Assembly: GCA_045546615.1 (NCBI GenBank)
Contig: JAZQDD010000059.1
Coordinates: forward strand, 1-16,414
Source: CAG-390 sp045546615
GTDB lineage: Bacteria; Bacillota; Clostridia; Oscillospirales; CAG-272
Length of the DNA stretch: 16,414 nt
Reading direction: 5' to 3'
Shown: in pieces, positions 1 to 6,482 of the stretch
Layout of the letters: each line of letters begins with the position of its first letter
Position numbering within the stretch: position 1 is the first letter of the stretch
Translations under genes and position numbers: made by a program
The notes under the pieces: generated by a model
The model's input: only the letters and a program-made list of their open reading frames with translations
Database searches by the model: none
Told to the model about the DNA's origin: nothing

Positions 1-92
1 CGCCGACGACGGCAAAATCGCGGCTTCTGCATCTAACTGAGACAGCCCCCTCAAAAATTGAGTCATAGTAAGAGAAGAAGTATGCTAACATA
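1..92. repeat. 92-bp direct repeat, copy 1 (at window edge)
   Basis: Identical by eye to 177-268. It contains a small GCCG/CGGC hairpin with an ACGA loop (2-13), a CTCAA/TTGAG hairpin (50-62), and ends in TATGCTAACATA. The window starts exactly inside or at the start of this copy, so the array may continue to the left. I do not recognise the repeat family. Confidence 0.85.
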
Positions 93-176
93 AAGTCGGA
101 GGCCAAGCGGTCTTAGGAAGACAACACTTAGCTACAACTCCTTGGCTCACAGAACGACATGGCTACGATCCGACTT
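93..176. repeat. Structured 84-bp segment between the two direct repeats
   Basis: The segment is bounded by an 8-bp inverted repeat: AAGTCGGA at 93-100 and TCCGACTT at 169-176. Inside are GCCAAG (102-107) with CTTGGC (141-146), and GTCTT (110-114) with AAGAC (118-122). The three stems nest inside one another, which suggests a folded RNA or a cruciform DNA site rather than coding sequence. With its flanks it forms one and a half units of a 176-bp tandem repeat. No known ncRNA family was recognised. Confidence 0.5.
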
Positions 177-268
177 CGCCGACGACGGCAAAATCGCGGC
201 TTCTGCATCTAACTGAGACAGCCCCCTCAAAAATTGAGTCATAGTAAGAGAAGAAGTATGCTAACATA
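177..268. repeat. 92-bp direct repeat, copy 2
   Basis: Perfect copy of 1-92 by eye, offset by 176 bp. After 268 the sequence becomes unique. The junction creates a 16-bp palindrome at 255-270 (AGTATG, loop CTAA, CATACT) that is incomplete at the end of copy 1. Short minus-strand open frames can be drawn through the unit, but none has a ribosome binding site. Confidence 0.85.
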
Positions 269-295
269 CTCAAAAGTTGTATTCAGTGCTTGACC

Positions 296-451
296 CTATT
301 CGGGACGCATGATCTTGTCAATTTCTTCGCATTGGTCGCCCACCAGCACTTCAAATTCGTTAGCGGTTGCCGCGGGATCATAGGTCGTGTAATGTACTGT
401 GAGGATGTCCCCCTCGGCAATTCCTATCTTGTTTGTTTTGTTTGGCCCTCT
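296..451 (-). pseudogene. Open frame remnant with promoter but no usual start codon
   Basis: Read on the minus strand, this frame is open from the predicted transcript start to a TAG stop at 298-296. Its last 42 codons read like real protein: acidic, mixed composition, with stretches such as EGDILTVHYTTYD and EVLVGDQCEEIDKIM. There is no ATG, GTG or TTG between the promoter and the plausible coding part; only an ATT (421-419) and an ATA are available. I infer a gene whose N-terminus was lost by deletion or recombination beside the repeat, or a chance frame. The family is not recognised. Confidence 0.35.
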
Positions 452-457
452 TTCTAT

Positions 458-486
458 ATTATAGCACAAACGCCCGGTATTTGCAA
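458..486 (-). promoter_or_regulatory. Sigma-A type promoter, minus strand
   Basis: TTGCAA (486-481), a 17-bp spacer and TATAAT (463-458), with TG one base upstream of the -10 (extended -10). It points toward the gene remnant and the repeat, with transcript start expected near 451. This is one of the best promoter matches in the window. Confidence 0.65.
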
Positions 487-540
487 TAATAAATTATCAT
501 TTTGTAAATGAACAAACATACGTCAACATTTTAAAACTTA

Positions 541-569
541 TTGACGCACCAACTTCTTTGTGGTATACT
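541..569 (+). promoter_or_regulatory. Sigma-A type promoter of the aldehyde dehydrogenase/yhhN unit
   Basis: TTGACG (541-546), 17-bp spacer, TATACT (564-569). Transcription should start near 576, giving a leader of about 96 nt before the ATG at 672. With the minus-strand promoter at 458-486 it makes a divergent pair about 55 bp apart. Confidence 0.7.
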
Positions 570-612
570 ACAAGAGTTGTTTTATTTTAAGGAAGAGCTA
601 TCACCAAAGCTG

Positions 613-675
613 ATGACAAGAAAAGTGCTTGAGGGCTTTTATTATCGAATTGCAGATTGGAGTAACAGCAAATGA
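613..675 (+). CDS. Possible 20-aa leader peptide overlapping the ALDH start
   Basis: ATG at 613 opens a 20-codon frame that stops with TGA at 673-675, overlapping the next gene's ATG as ATGA. It lies fully inside the predicted leader transcript. The product would begin MTRKVLEGFYY and contain a Trp near the end. The nearest purine-rich tract (AAGGAAG, 589-595) is about 17 bases upstream, too far for a good ribosome binding site, so translation is uncertain. It could couple or tune translation of the downstream gene, or be chance. Confidence 0.2.
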   Translation: MTRKVLEGFYYRIADWSNSK

Positions 676-2054
676 CAAACCAAGAAATACAGAGCTTGCT
701 TGAAAAACAGCGAGCATATTACAGAAGCGGGGCGACCATTCCCGTCAAATTCCGTATAGAGCAGCTGGGCAAGCTCTATGCGGCGGTTAAGAAATATCAG
801 AACGAGATCAACGATGCGCTGAGGAGCGATCTGGGCAAAAGCCATTTTGAAGGCTTTATGTGCGAAAGCGGCTTGGTTTTGACCGAGATCTCATATATGA
901 TCAAGCATACGAAGAAATTTGCAAAAAGAAAGACGGTCTCGACACCGCTTGCGCAGTTTTGCTCGCACAGCTACAAGCAGCCCGTGCCTTACGGAAACAC
1001 GCTCATTATGAGCCCTTGGAACTATCCCTTTCTTTTATCGCTCGACCCCTTGGCTAATGCCATCGCCGCAGGCAATACGGCTATTCTAAAGCCGAGCGCA
1101 TATTCTCCCGCCACAGGTAAAATCGTAGAAAAGATCATTAAGGAATGCTTTGCACCCGAATACATAGCGGTAGTTATGGGCGGCAGAGCCGAAAATACCG
1201 CGCTTCTTGATCAGAAATTCGATTTCGTGTTCTTCACGGGAAGTCAGTCAGTAGGCAAAGAGGTACTTCGCCGTACGGCAGAGCATCTTACGCCCGCAGT
1301 GTTGGAGCTTGGAGGAAAAAGCCCTTGTATCGTAGATGCAAGCGCAAATATAAAACTTGCCGCAAAGCGTATCGTGTTCGGAAAATATCTCAACTGCGGT
1401 CAGACCTGCGTTGCCCCCGACTATATACTTTGCGAGAGGTCGGTCAAGGACGAATTCGTTAAAGCCGCCTGTGCAGAGATCAAAAAGCAGTACGGAGAAG
1501 ATCCCCTTGCAAATGAGTATTACGGCAAGATCATCAATGAAAAGCATTTTGGGCGTCTTTGCGGATTGATAGATAAGGAAAAGGTGGTTATCGGCGGAAA
1601 CACGAATCCCGATACCTGTCAGATCGCCCCCACCGTGATGGATAACGTAACGTACGGCGATGCGGTTATGGGGGAGGAGATATTCGGCCCTATTATGCCT
1701 ATCCTTGCGTTCGACGATTTTGATATGGTTGTGGATGAGCTGAAAGCAAAAGATAAGCCCCTTGCGCTCTATCTGTTTACAAGCGATAAAAAGCATATAA
1801 AGCGTGTGACCACCGAGCTTTCCTACGGGGGCGGTTGCATCAACGACGTTGTCATCCACCTTGCCACAAGCGAGATGGGCTTTGGCGGCGTGGGTGAAAG
1901 CGGAATGGGCTCGTATCACGGCAAGGCGGGATTCGATGCCTTCTCGCACTATAAATCCATCGTAGACAAAAAGACGTGGCTCGACCTGCCCATGCGCTAT
2001 CAGCCGTTTAATAACAAATTTTACGAAAAGTTATTGCATATTTTTTTGAGGTAA
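672..2054 (+). CDS. NAD(P)+-dependent aldehyde dehydrogenase, class-3 (fatty aldehyde) type
   Basis: This 460-residue protein oxidises an aldehyde to the carboxylate with NAD(P)+. Visible family motifs are SPWNYPF (114-120, with the catalytic-site Asn117), Lys140 of the cofactor site, FTGS (188-191), the general base Glu212 in LELGGKSP, the catalytic Cys246 in NCGQTC and EEIFGP (335-340). Length near 460, the absence of the long N-terminal region of other ALDHs and the C-terminal tail ending FYEKLLHIFLR fit the ALDH3 group, which includes fatty aldehyde dehydrogenases, many membrane-associated through the C-terminus. Start ATG 672 follows GGAG (659-662). The gene is followed after 3 bp by a YhhN-family gene, and the stop codon region carries that gene's ribosome binding site, so the two are cotranscribed. 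A fatty aldehyde substrate is inferred from family and neighbour. Confidence 0.9.
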   Translation: MTNQEIQSLLEKQRAYYRSGATIPVKFRIEQLGKLYAAVKKYQNEINDALRSDLGKSHFEGFMCESGLVLTEISYMIKHTKKFAKRKTVSTPLAQFCSHSYKQPVPYGNTLIMSPWNYPFLLSLDPLANAIAAGNTAILKPSAYSPATGKIVEKIIKECFAPEYIAVVMGGRAENTALLDQKFDFVFFTGSQSVGKEVLRRTAEHLTPAVLELGGKSPCIVDASANIKLAAKRIVFGKYLNCGQTCVAPDYILCERSVKDEFVKAACAEIKKQYGEDPLANEYYGKIINEKHFGRLCGLIDKEKVVIGGNTNPDTCQIAPTVMDNVTYGDAVMGEEIFGPIMPILAFDDFDMVVDELKAKDKPLALYLFTSDKKHIKRVTTELSYGGGCINDVVIHLATSEMGFGGVGESGMGSYHGKAGFDAFSHYKSIVDKKTWLDLPMRYQPFNNKFYEKLLHIFLR

Positions 2055-2057
2055 TTC

Positions 2058-2747
2058 ATGAAGAAAAAACAAAAGCTATTGTTGGCTGTCAATATCGTTG
2101 TCATTTCTCTCCTTTTTGTGCTGAACTACTTTTACCAAAGCAACGGCTTTGGCTTTACGCTGAAATGCGTGTGTAGTGCGCTGTTCGCTCTGCTTGGAAT
2201 CATTAACCTTGTTTATGCTTTGGCGGATAAGGCGGATAATAAGAAATTCTATATCGGTATGACGGCGGGAGTTATTTTCGGATTTCTCGGCGACGTACTG
2301 ATCGAATACGATTTTATCGTAGGCGCGGCAATGTTCGCTATCGGTCATATTTGTTTTGTGGTCGCGTATTGCTTCATACAAAAAATGCAAAGGCTTGATT
2401 ACATAGTTAGCGGCGCACTGTTCCTTGTAGGTGTTTTGTTTTTTTCGTTCTGTCCGTCGTTTACATTTGGCACGGATGTGATCCGTATTGTGGCTATCAT
2501 CTATACTCTTATCATTTCTACGATGTTCGGAAAAGCGCTCGGAAACTTTATACGAGAGAAAAACGTCGTCAACAAAACGATTGCGCTGGCGAGCGGTTTG
2601 TTTTTATTTTCGGATATGATGCTGTCGCTGGATTGTTTTTCTGAACTCTTTAGCTGGGCATATAACGCCTGCATGGGAACGTACTACCCGGCACTTTGCC
2701 TGTTGGTATTGTCGATGTGTTTGAAGTCAATTAAAAACAGTCACTAA
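2058..2747 (+). CDS. YhhN/TMEM86-family membrane protein (putative lysoplasmalogenase)
   Basis: A 229-residue integral membrane protein with about seven to eight hydrophobic segments (first near 7-25). YhhN-family signatures are visible: GFLGDVLI with Asp79, FAIGHICFVVAY (93-104, His97) and SGLFLFSDMMLSLD (179-192, Asp186). Characterised members of this family (human TMEM86A/B and a Legionella homologue) hydrolyse the vinyl ether of lysoplasmalogen, releasing a fatty aldehyde and a glycerophospho-base. GAGGT at 2048-2052, overlapping the upstream stop, sets the ATG at 2058. The link to the upstream aldehyde dehydrogenase supports aldehyde-releasing activity, but the exact substrate is inference. 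By eye it is more AT-rich than the genes further right. Confidence 0.8.
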   Translation: MKKKQKLLLAVNIVVISLLFVLNYFYQSNGFGFTLKCVCSALFALLGIINLVYALADKADNKKFYIGMTAGVIFGFLGDVLIEYDFIVGAAMFAIGHICFVVAYCFIQKMQRLDYIVSGALFLVGVLFFSFCPSFTFGTDVIRIVAIIYTLIISTMFGKALGNFIREKNVVNKTIALASGLFLFSDMMLSLDCFSELFSWAYNACMGTYYPALCLLVLSMCLKSIKNSH

Positions 2748-2751
2748 AGTT

Positions 2752-2802
2752 AAAGAAAAAGGGGCTGAGTCAAAAGCTTTTTAGAAAGCGAATGGCTCAG
2801 CC
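2752..2802 (-). terminator. Intrinsic terminator, minus strand
   Basis: GGCTGAGTCA (2763-2772) pairs with TGGCTCAGCC (2793-2802), a 10-bp stem with one wobble and a 20-nt loop. On the minus strand it is followed by a T-rich run (complement of 2752-2760). On the plus strand no T-run follows, so it does not clearly terminate the yhhN transcript. Confidence 0.6.
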
Positions 2803-2816
2803 TCAGCTTCCTCATC

Positions 2817-2948
2817 CTATTGCTCAAACGAAATAACTTCGTCGGGCATTTGTCCAACGGAGAGATTTGGTACGGAAATATTGTAAACTTTTCGAATTTC
2901 GGGAACTTTACAATCTCCGGCTTGGCAAGTTCTTGAATTTTTTGTCAC
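2817..2948 (-). CDS. Doubtful 43-aa minus-strand ORF
   Basis: A GTG-start frame (2948) ends at TAG 2819-2817, just before the minus-strand terminator. The predicted peptide has CQAGDC near its N-terminus and a smooth acidic end (GQMPDEVISFEQ). No clear ribosome binding site or promoter is visible upstream, so this may be the remnant C-terminus of a lost gene or chance. The position directly before a correctly oriented terminator is the main argument for it. No family recognised. Confidence 0.25.
   Translation of the reverse strand: MTKNSRTCQAGDCKVPEIRKVYNISVPNLSVGQMPDEVISFEQ
2880..2914 (+). other. Imperfect 35-bp palindrome
   Basis: ATTGTAAA (2880-2887) and TTTACAAT (2907-2914) form the outer stem and CGAA/TTCG the inner stem, about 17 pairs per arm with one mismatch and two positions that are G-U wobbles only in plus-strand RNA. 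It may fold in a read-through yhhN mRNA or be a protein-binding site. Part of a 314-bp region (2748-3061) without a confident gene. Confidence 0.4.
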
Positions 2949-2997
2949 CTATCATTGATAATTCAACACGTTAATAATATTTTTAAATGTTTGTGCA

Positions 2998-3026
2998 TTT
3001 ACTTTTAAAAAATATTGTGATATAAT
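2998..3026 (+). promoter_or_regulatory. Extended -10 promoter of the mscS-like/cinA operon
   Basis: TATAAT at 3021-3026 preceded by TGA (extended -10), with a weak -35 TTTACT at 2998-3003 and a 17-bp spacer. Expected start is near 3033, so the TTG at 3029 cannot be the start codon of the next gene; ATG 3062 is. Confidence 0.6.
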
Positions 3027-3061
3027 ATTTGTCGAAAATAATCAAAGAAAGAGGTATTGAA

Positions 3062-3871
3062 ATGGATTTTATCGATTGGCTCGTTGGTGTTGCGCAGGGC
3101 GTGGGACTTAAGCTCCTTGGCGCCGCGCTGACTCTCTTTATCGGCTCGTATCTTATTAAATTTGTTATCAAATTCTTCCCCGACGGCAAAAAGTACGAAA
3201 AGGTCGACCCCACCGCGCGCAGCTTTTTGCGCTCGTTCATGCGCATAGGCATGTGGGTGATACTCATTGTGTGCGTTGTTGCCATTCTCGGCGTTCCCAT
3301 GGCGAGCGTTATTGCCGCCGTTGCTTCCTGCGGTGTTGCCATAGGTCTTGCAATGCAGGGCTCGCTTTCAAACTTCGCAGGCGGAATCATGCTTTTGCTG
3401 TTCCGTCCGTTCAAGATAGGCGATTTCATTGAGGCAAACGGCTATAGCGGAACGGTTGCGGAGCTTGGTATTTTCTACACCGTGCTTTGCACGGGCGACA
3501 ACAAGATGGTCACCATCCCCAACGGCGCTATGATGAACAACCCCGTCGTCAACTATTCCACGAACGACACCCGCCGCGTGGATATGAATTTTGAGATATC
3601 ATACGAGGCTGACAGCGATGCCGCCTGCGAGCTTGCGGGCAAGATAGCGGCTGTGCATGAGCTTGTTCTCAAGGATAAGGAGATCTTTGCAAAGGTCACG
3701 TCTCTTGGCGCGTCGTCCGTTGTCGTAACCGTTCGCGTTTGGGCAAGATCGGCTGATTATTGGACGGTGAACCACGACCTTATTCGCCAGATACGCATGG
3801 CTTACGCCGAAGAGGGCATAGAGATACCCTATCAGCAGCTTGACGTACATATCAAGAATTCGGGCAGATGA
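3062..3871 (+). CDS. MscS-family mechanosensitive ion channel
   Basis: A 269-residue inner-membrane channel that releases solutes when membrane tension rises after osmotic downshift. Three hydrophobic segments (about 15-37, 60-78 and 82-114) precede a soluble domain. The third is the Gly/Ala-rich pore helix (AVASCGVAIGLAMQGSLSNFAGG), followed by RPFKIGD (115-121) and the beta-domain signature IPNGAMMNNPVVNYS (152-166), all typical of the small MscS type such as E. coli MscS (about 286 aa). ATG 3062 is chosen because GAGG (3051-3054) sits 7 bases upstream and the alternative TTG lies inside the promoter. Its stop overlaps the cinA start as ATGA, implying translational coupling. Confidence 0.92.
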   Translation: MDFIDWLVGVAQGVGLKLLGAALTLFIGSYLIKFVIKFFPDGKKYEKVDPTARSFLRSFMRIGMWVILIVCVVAILGVPMASVIAAVASCGVAIGLAMQGSLSNFAGGIMLLLFRPFKIGDFIEANGYSGTVAELGIFYTVLCTGDNKMVTIPNGAMMNNPVVNYSTNDTRRVDMNFEISYEADSDAACELAGKIAAVHELVLKDKEIFAKVTSLGASSVVVTVRVWARSADYWTVNHDLIRQIRMAYAEEGIEIPYQQLDVHIKNSGR

Positions 3872-5136
3872 AGCAGATAAAAAATGCGGAGATACTCTGC
3901 GTTGGTACGGAGCTTTTGCTCGGAGACATCATAAACACCAACGCCTCGTTTATGGCGCAAAGGCTTGCCGAGCTTGGTATTTCGGTATACCGTCAGTCCG
4001 TGGTTGGGGACAATCCCGCACGGCTTAAAGAGGCACTTGCGGAGAGTTTTGCACGCGCGGATGCCGTATTTATGTCGGGCGGACTCGGCCCTACCTGCGA
4101 CGACCTGACCAAAGAGACGGTGGCGGAGTATTTTGGGCTTTCCATGTATCTTGACGAGGGTGTTCTCGCAAGCATCCGCACGTATTTTGCCGATATCGGC
4201 AGGGAAATGCCCGACAACAATATAAAACAGGCGTATATCCCCGAAGGCTCTGTTGTTTTTAAAAACGATTGGGGTACAGCCCCCGCTGTTGCGGTGGAGT
4301 GCGGCGGCAAGACTGCCGTTCTGCTTCCCGGACCGCCCGTAGAGCTTCATCCGCTGTGGTATGAGCGAGTTGAGCCTTATCTCGCGGCACGCTCGGACAG
4401 CGTTATACTTTCCAAAAATCTTCACATACTCAATATGGGTGAGTCGTCTGTCGAGGAGCGTTTGCGCCCGATGATGCAAAACGATAAAAACCCCACGGTT
4501 GCTCCCTACGCCAAGGAGGGCGAGGTGCGTGTGCGCATAAGTGCGCGTGCCTCCACGCGCGAGGAGGCGAGTGCGCTTTGCGATGCCGCTATCGAGAAGA
4601 TACGCGCCACCGAGGTGGGCAATTTTATCTACGGTATTGACGTTGGCACCGCCGAAAACGCGCTTCTTATTGCCCTGCGCGAGCGCGGAATGACTCTCGC
4701 GGTTGCGGAGTCCTGCACGGGCGGACTTATCGCCAAGAGATTTACCGATATTGCGGGCTGCTCCGATGTTTTTCTCGGCGGTTGTGTGACCTACTCGAAC
4801 GAGGCGAAGATGGCGCTGCTCGGCGTAAAGGCGGAAACTCTTGCCGCGCACGGTGCGGTGTCAGAGGAAACTGCCGCCGAGATGGCAAGGGGTGTCAGAC
4901 TTGCGCTCGGCGCTGACGTGGGACTTGCTACCACGGGAATCGCAGGCCCTGGGGGCGGAACGCCCGAAAAGCCCGTCGGAACCGTGTTTGTGGCTATCTC
5001 AACGGCAGAGGGCGAGAGGGTAAAGAAGCTCTCGATGTCGCCGCTTCGCTCCCGCGCGTATATCAGACAAAGCTCGGGGACACAGGCAATTGGGCTTGGA
5101 CTCGGATTTTTCGGGACAAATACCTCGGAGGGATAA
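3868..5136 (+). CDS. cinA: CinA: competence/damage-inducible protein, nicotinamide-nucleotide amidase
   Basis: A 422-residue two-domain protein. The N-terminal MoCF/COG1058 domain shows GTELLLGDIINTNA (13-26), SGGLGPTCDDLTKE (70-83) and LPGPPVE (153-159). The C-terminal PncC-type amidase domain shows ESCTGG (281-286, catalytic Ser282), VTYSNEAK (307-314) and TTGIAGPGGG (355-364). The family deamidates NMN in pyridine nucleotide salvage, and the N-domain is linked to ADP-ribose hydrolysis. The start overlaps the channel gene stop. The last residues look frameshifted: after FF415 the frame reads GTNTSEG and stops, whereas one extra T in the T5 run at 5107-5111 would give FFRDKYLGG and continue to a TAA at 5178-5180. 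The conserved domains are intact either way. Confidence 0.92.
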   Translation: MKQIKNAEILCVGTELLLGDIINTNASFMAQRLAELGISVYRQSVVGDNPARLKEALAESFARADAVFMSGGLGPTCDDLTKETVAEYFGLSMYLDEGVLASIRTYFADIGREMPDNNIKQAYIPEGSVVFKNDWGTAPAVAVECGGKTAVLLPGPPVELHPLWYERVEPYLAARSDSVILSKNLHILNMGESSVEERLRPMMQNDKNPTVAPYAKEGEVRVRISARASTREEASALCDAAIEKIRATEVGNFIYGIDVGTAENALLIALRERGMTLAVAESCTGGLIAKRFTDIAGCSDVFLGGCVTYSNEAKMALLGVKAETLAAHGAVSEETAAEMARGVRLALGADVGLATTGIAGPGGGTPEKPVGTVFVAISTAEGERVKKLSMSPLRSRAYIRQSSGTQAIGLGLGFFGTNTSEG

Positions 5137-5178
5137 CGCGGCTATGCGCCCAATATGCTCACTTAGTGAGTGAAATTT

Positions 5179-5219
5179 AAAACGGATGGAGAATTTTTGT
5201 TATTTTTCATCCGTTTTTT
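5179..5219 (+). terminator. Intrinsic terminator after cinA
   Basis: AAAACGGATG (5179-5188) pairs with CATCCGTTTT (5208-5217), a 10-bp stem with a 19-nt T-rich loop, ending in six T (5214-5219). It closes the channel-cinA operon. Confidence 0.8.
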
Positions 5220-5281
5220 ATTCTTTTGCAATTCTTTTTTGAAAAAAACGGAAAAATTTTTATAAATAACCGATTTTGCTC

Positions 5282-5310
5282 TTGATTTTATTGCAATAAT
5301 ATTATAAAAT
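5282..5310 (+). promoter_or_regulatory. Probable sigma-A promoter of pfkA
   Basis: TTGATT (5282-5287), 17-bp spacer, TAAAAT (5305-5310). The expected leader is about 44 nt and includes a small hairpin CCGAC/GTCGG (5333-5345) just before the ribosome binding site. Confidence 0.5.
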
Positions 5311-5360
5311 ATAGGATGTGTTAAAAAAATAACCGACTCTGTCGGATAATGGAGTTTGAA

Positions 5361-6437
5361 ATGGCAAAATTTGATACCATAGGAGTACTGACCTCGGGCG
5401 GCGATGCCCCCGGTATGAATACTGCTATACGCGCTATCACCCGCCGCGCGCTTCAGCACGGCATAAAGGTCAAGGGAATACTCGGAGGTTACAGTGGACT
5501 CGTTTACGATTCCATGATAGATCTGACTGCGCGTGACGTTTCCAATATTGAGTATCTCGGCGGAACTATTCTTTATTCCGACCGTTGTCTTGAGTTCAAG
5601 ACCGAGGAGGGAATGCAGGCGGCGATAGCTACCTGTAAGCGTCATAATATAGATGCCATCGTTGCCATAGGCGGTGACGGTACTTTCCGCGGTGCTACCG
5701 ACCTTTCTTTGCGCGGCATACCCACCATCGGAGTTACGGGCTCTATTGATAACGACGTTACCGCCACGGACTACACCGTTGGCTTTGATACCGCGATGAA
5801 CACCGTTGTTGAGGCTGTTGACAGACTGCGTGATACTTGCCAGTCCCACGCCCGTTGCAACGTGGTCGAGGTAATGGGCCGCGACTGCGGCGAGATAGCC
5901 CTCAAGACGGGTATCGCGTCGGGCGCTGTTGCTATTGCCATTCCCGAGGTGCCTTTTGATGAAGATGCCGCAATAGAGCGCATTATTGCCGCCAAGGAAT
6001 CGGGCAAGAGAAGTATGATAGTTATCGTTTCCGAGGGCGTATTTACCGCTGACGGTAAGCCCTACGGTGAGGTGCTTCGCCACGTTATTCAGGAAAAGAC
6101 GGGAATCGAGACCAAGTTTGCCCGCCTTGCGCACATTGTTCGCGGCGGCGCTCCCACTCTGCGCGACCGTCTCACCGCTACCGAGATGGGCGCATTTGCC
6201 GTTGACCTTCTTATGGAAGGCAAGAGCAACCTCATCGTTGCCGAGGTTGCGGGCAAGATAGTAAGCTACGATATATCCTTTGCGCTTATCACCGATAAGA
6301 TGTATAAAAAGAAGCTTGCCGAGGGCGCACTCGACAAGTTCAGCGCTGAGGACGTAGAAAAGATGAAGGAAATATGTGATTTCCGTGAATCGGAGATACG
6401 CCGTCTTTATGACATCCACCTTGGACTTTGCAGATAA
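5361..6437 (+). CDS. pfkA: ATP-dependent 6-phosphofructokinase
   Basis: A 358-residue cytoplasmic enzyme that phosphorylates fructose 6-phosphate to the 1,6-bisphosphate, the committing step of glycolysis. Motifs: VLTSGGDAPGMN (9-20), IGGDG (103-107), SIDND (128-132, catalytic Asp130), MGRDCG (172-177) and RGG (261-263) of the substrate site. Gly107 in GGDG and Gly127 before SIDND are the ATP-type residues; PPi-dependent enzymes usually have Asp and Lys there. It is about 35-40 residues longer than E. coli PfkA, mostly as a charged helical C-terminal extension (from about 310), common in clostridial forms. ATG 5361 is preferred over ATG 5349 because GGAG (5351-5354) lies 6 bases upstream. It sits alone between its promoter and a strong terminator. 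Confidence 0.95.
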   Translation: MAKFDTIGVLTSGGDAPGMNTAIRAITRRALQHGIKVKGILGGYSGLVYDSMIDLTARDVSNIEYLGGTILYSDRCLEFKTEEGMQAAIATCKRHNIDAIVAIGGDGTFRGATDLSLRGIPTIGVTGSIDNDVTATDYTVGFDTAMNTVVEAVDRLRDTCQSHARCNVVEVMGRDCGEIALKTGIASGAVAIAIPEVPFDEDAAIERIIAAKESGKRSMIVIVSEGVFTADGKPYGEVLRHVIQEKTGIETKFARLAHIVRGGAPTLRDRLTATEMGAFAVDLLMEGKSNLIVAEVAGKIVSYDISFALITDKMYKKKLAEGALDKFSAEDVEKMKEICDFRESEIRRLYDIHLGLCR

Positions 6438-6446
6438 TTGTGAAAT

Positions 6447-6482
6447 GGGTGAGTATCAAATTTGATACTCACCCGATTTTTT
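6447..6482 (+). terminator. Strong intrinsic terminator after pfkA
   Basis: A perfect 28-bp palindrome (6447-6474; arms GGGTGAGTATCAAA and its complement) followed by a run of six T (6477-6482). It lies between two converging genes. Only the plus strand has the T-run, so it mainly stops pfkA transcription. Confidence 0.9.

Noticed and set aside
93..176. tRNA gene in the structured spacer
   Set aside because: The stems do not form a cloverleaf, and no T-loop GTTCRANNC or CCA-like end is found.
163..267. Minus-strand 34-codon frame through repeat copy 2, and a second overlapping frame of about 31 codons
   Set aside because: Both lack ribosome binding sites, overlap in different frames and follow the repeat structure, so coding is not supported.
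290..511. Plus-strand 73-codon open frame
   Set aside because: It starts at TTG without a ribosome binding site and runs opposite the better-looking minus-strand frame and its promoter.
2758..2802. Insertion-sequence end (GGGGCTGAGTCAAAA looks like an IS terminal repeat)
   Set aside because: No partner inverted end or transposase frame is present nearby; the stem followed by a minus-strand T-run is explained as a terminator.
3029..3061. Upstream TTG start for the MscS channel
   Set aside because: The TTG lies within three bases of the -10 box, before the expected transcript start; ATG 3062 has a proper ribosome binding site.
3832..4851. Long open frame antisense to cinA (339 codons)
   Set aside because: It lies wholly over a gene with clear family motifs, has no ribosome binding site, and its residue pattern (many Arg, His, Cys) is what reverse reading of this codon usage gives. 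The same applies to 5163-6419 over pfkA, 10437-11594 over murA, 11524-12333 over cysS, 13489-14337 over the isomerase and 6514-7203 over the SLH gene.
5361..6437. PPi-dependent phosphofructokinase
   Set aside because: The GGDG and GSIDND motifs carry Gly at the two positions where PPi enzymes usually have Asp and Lys.
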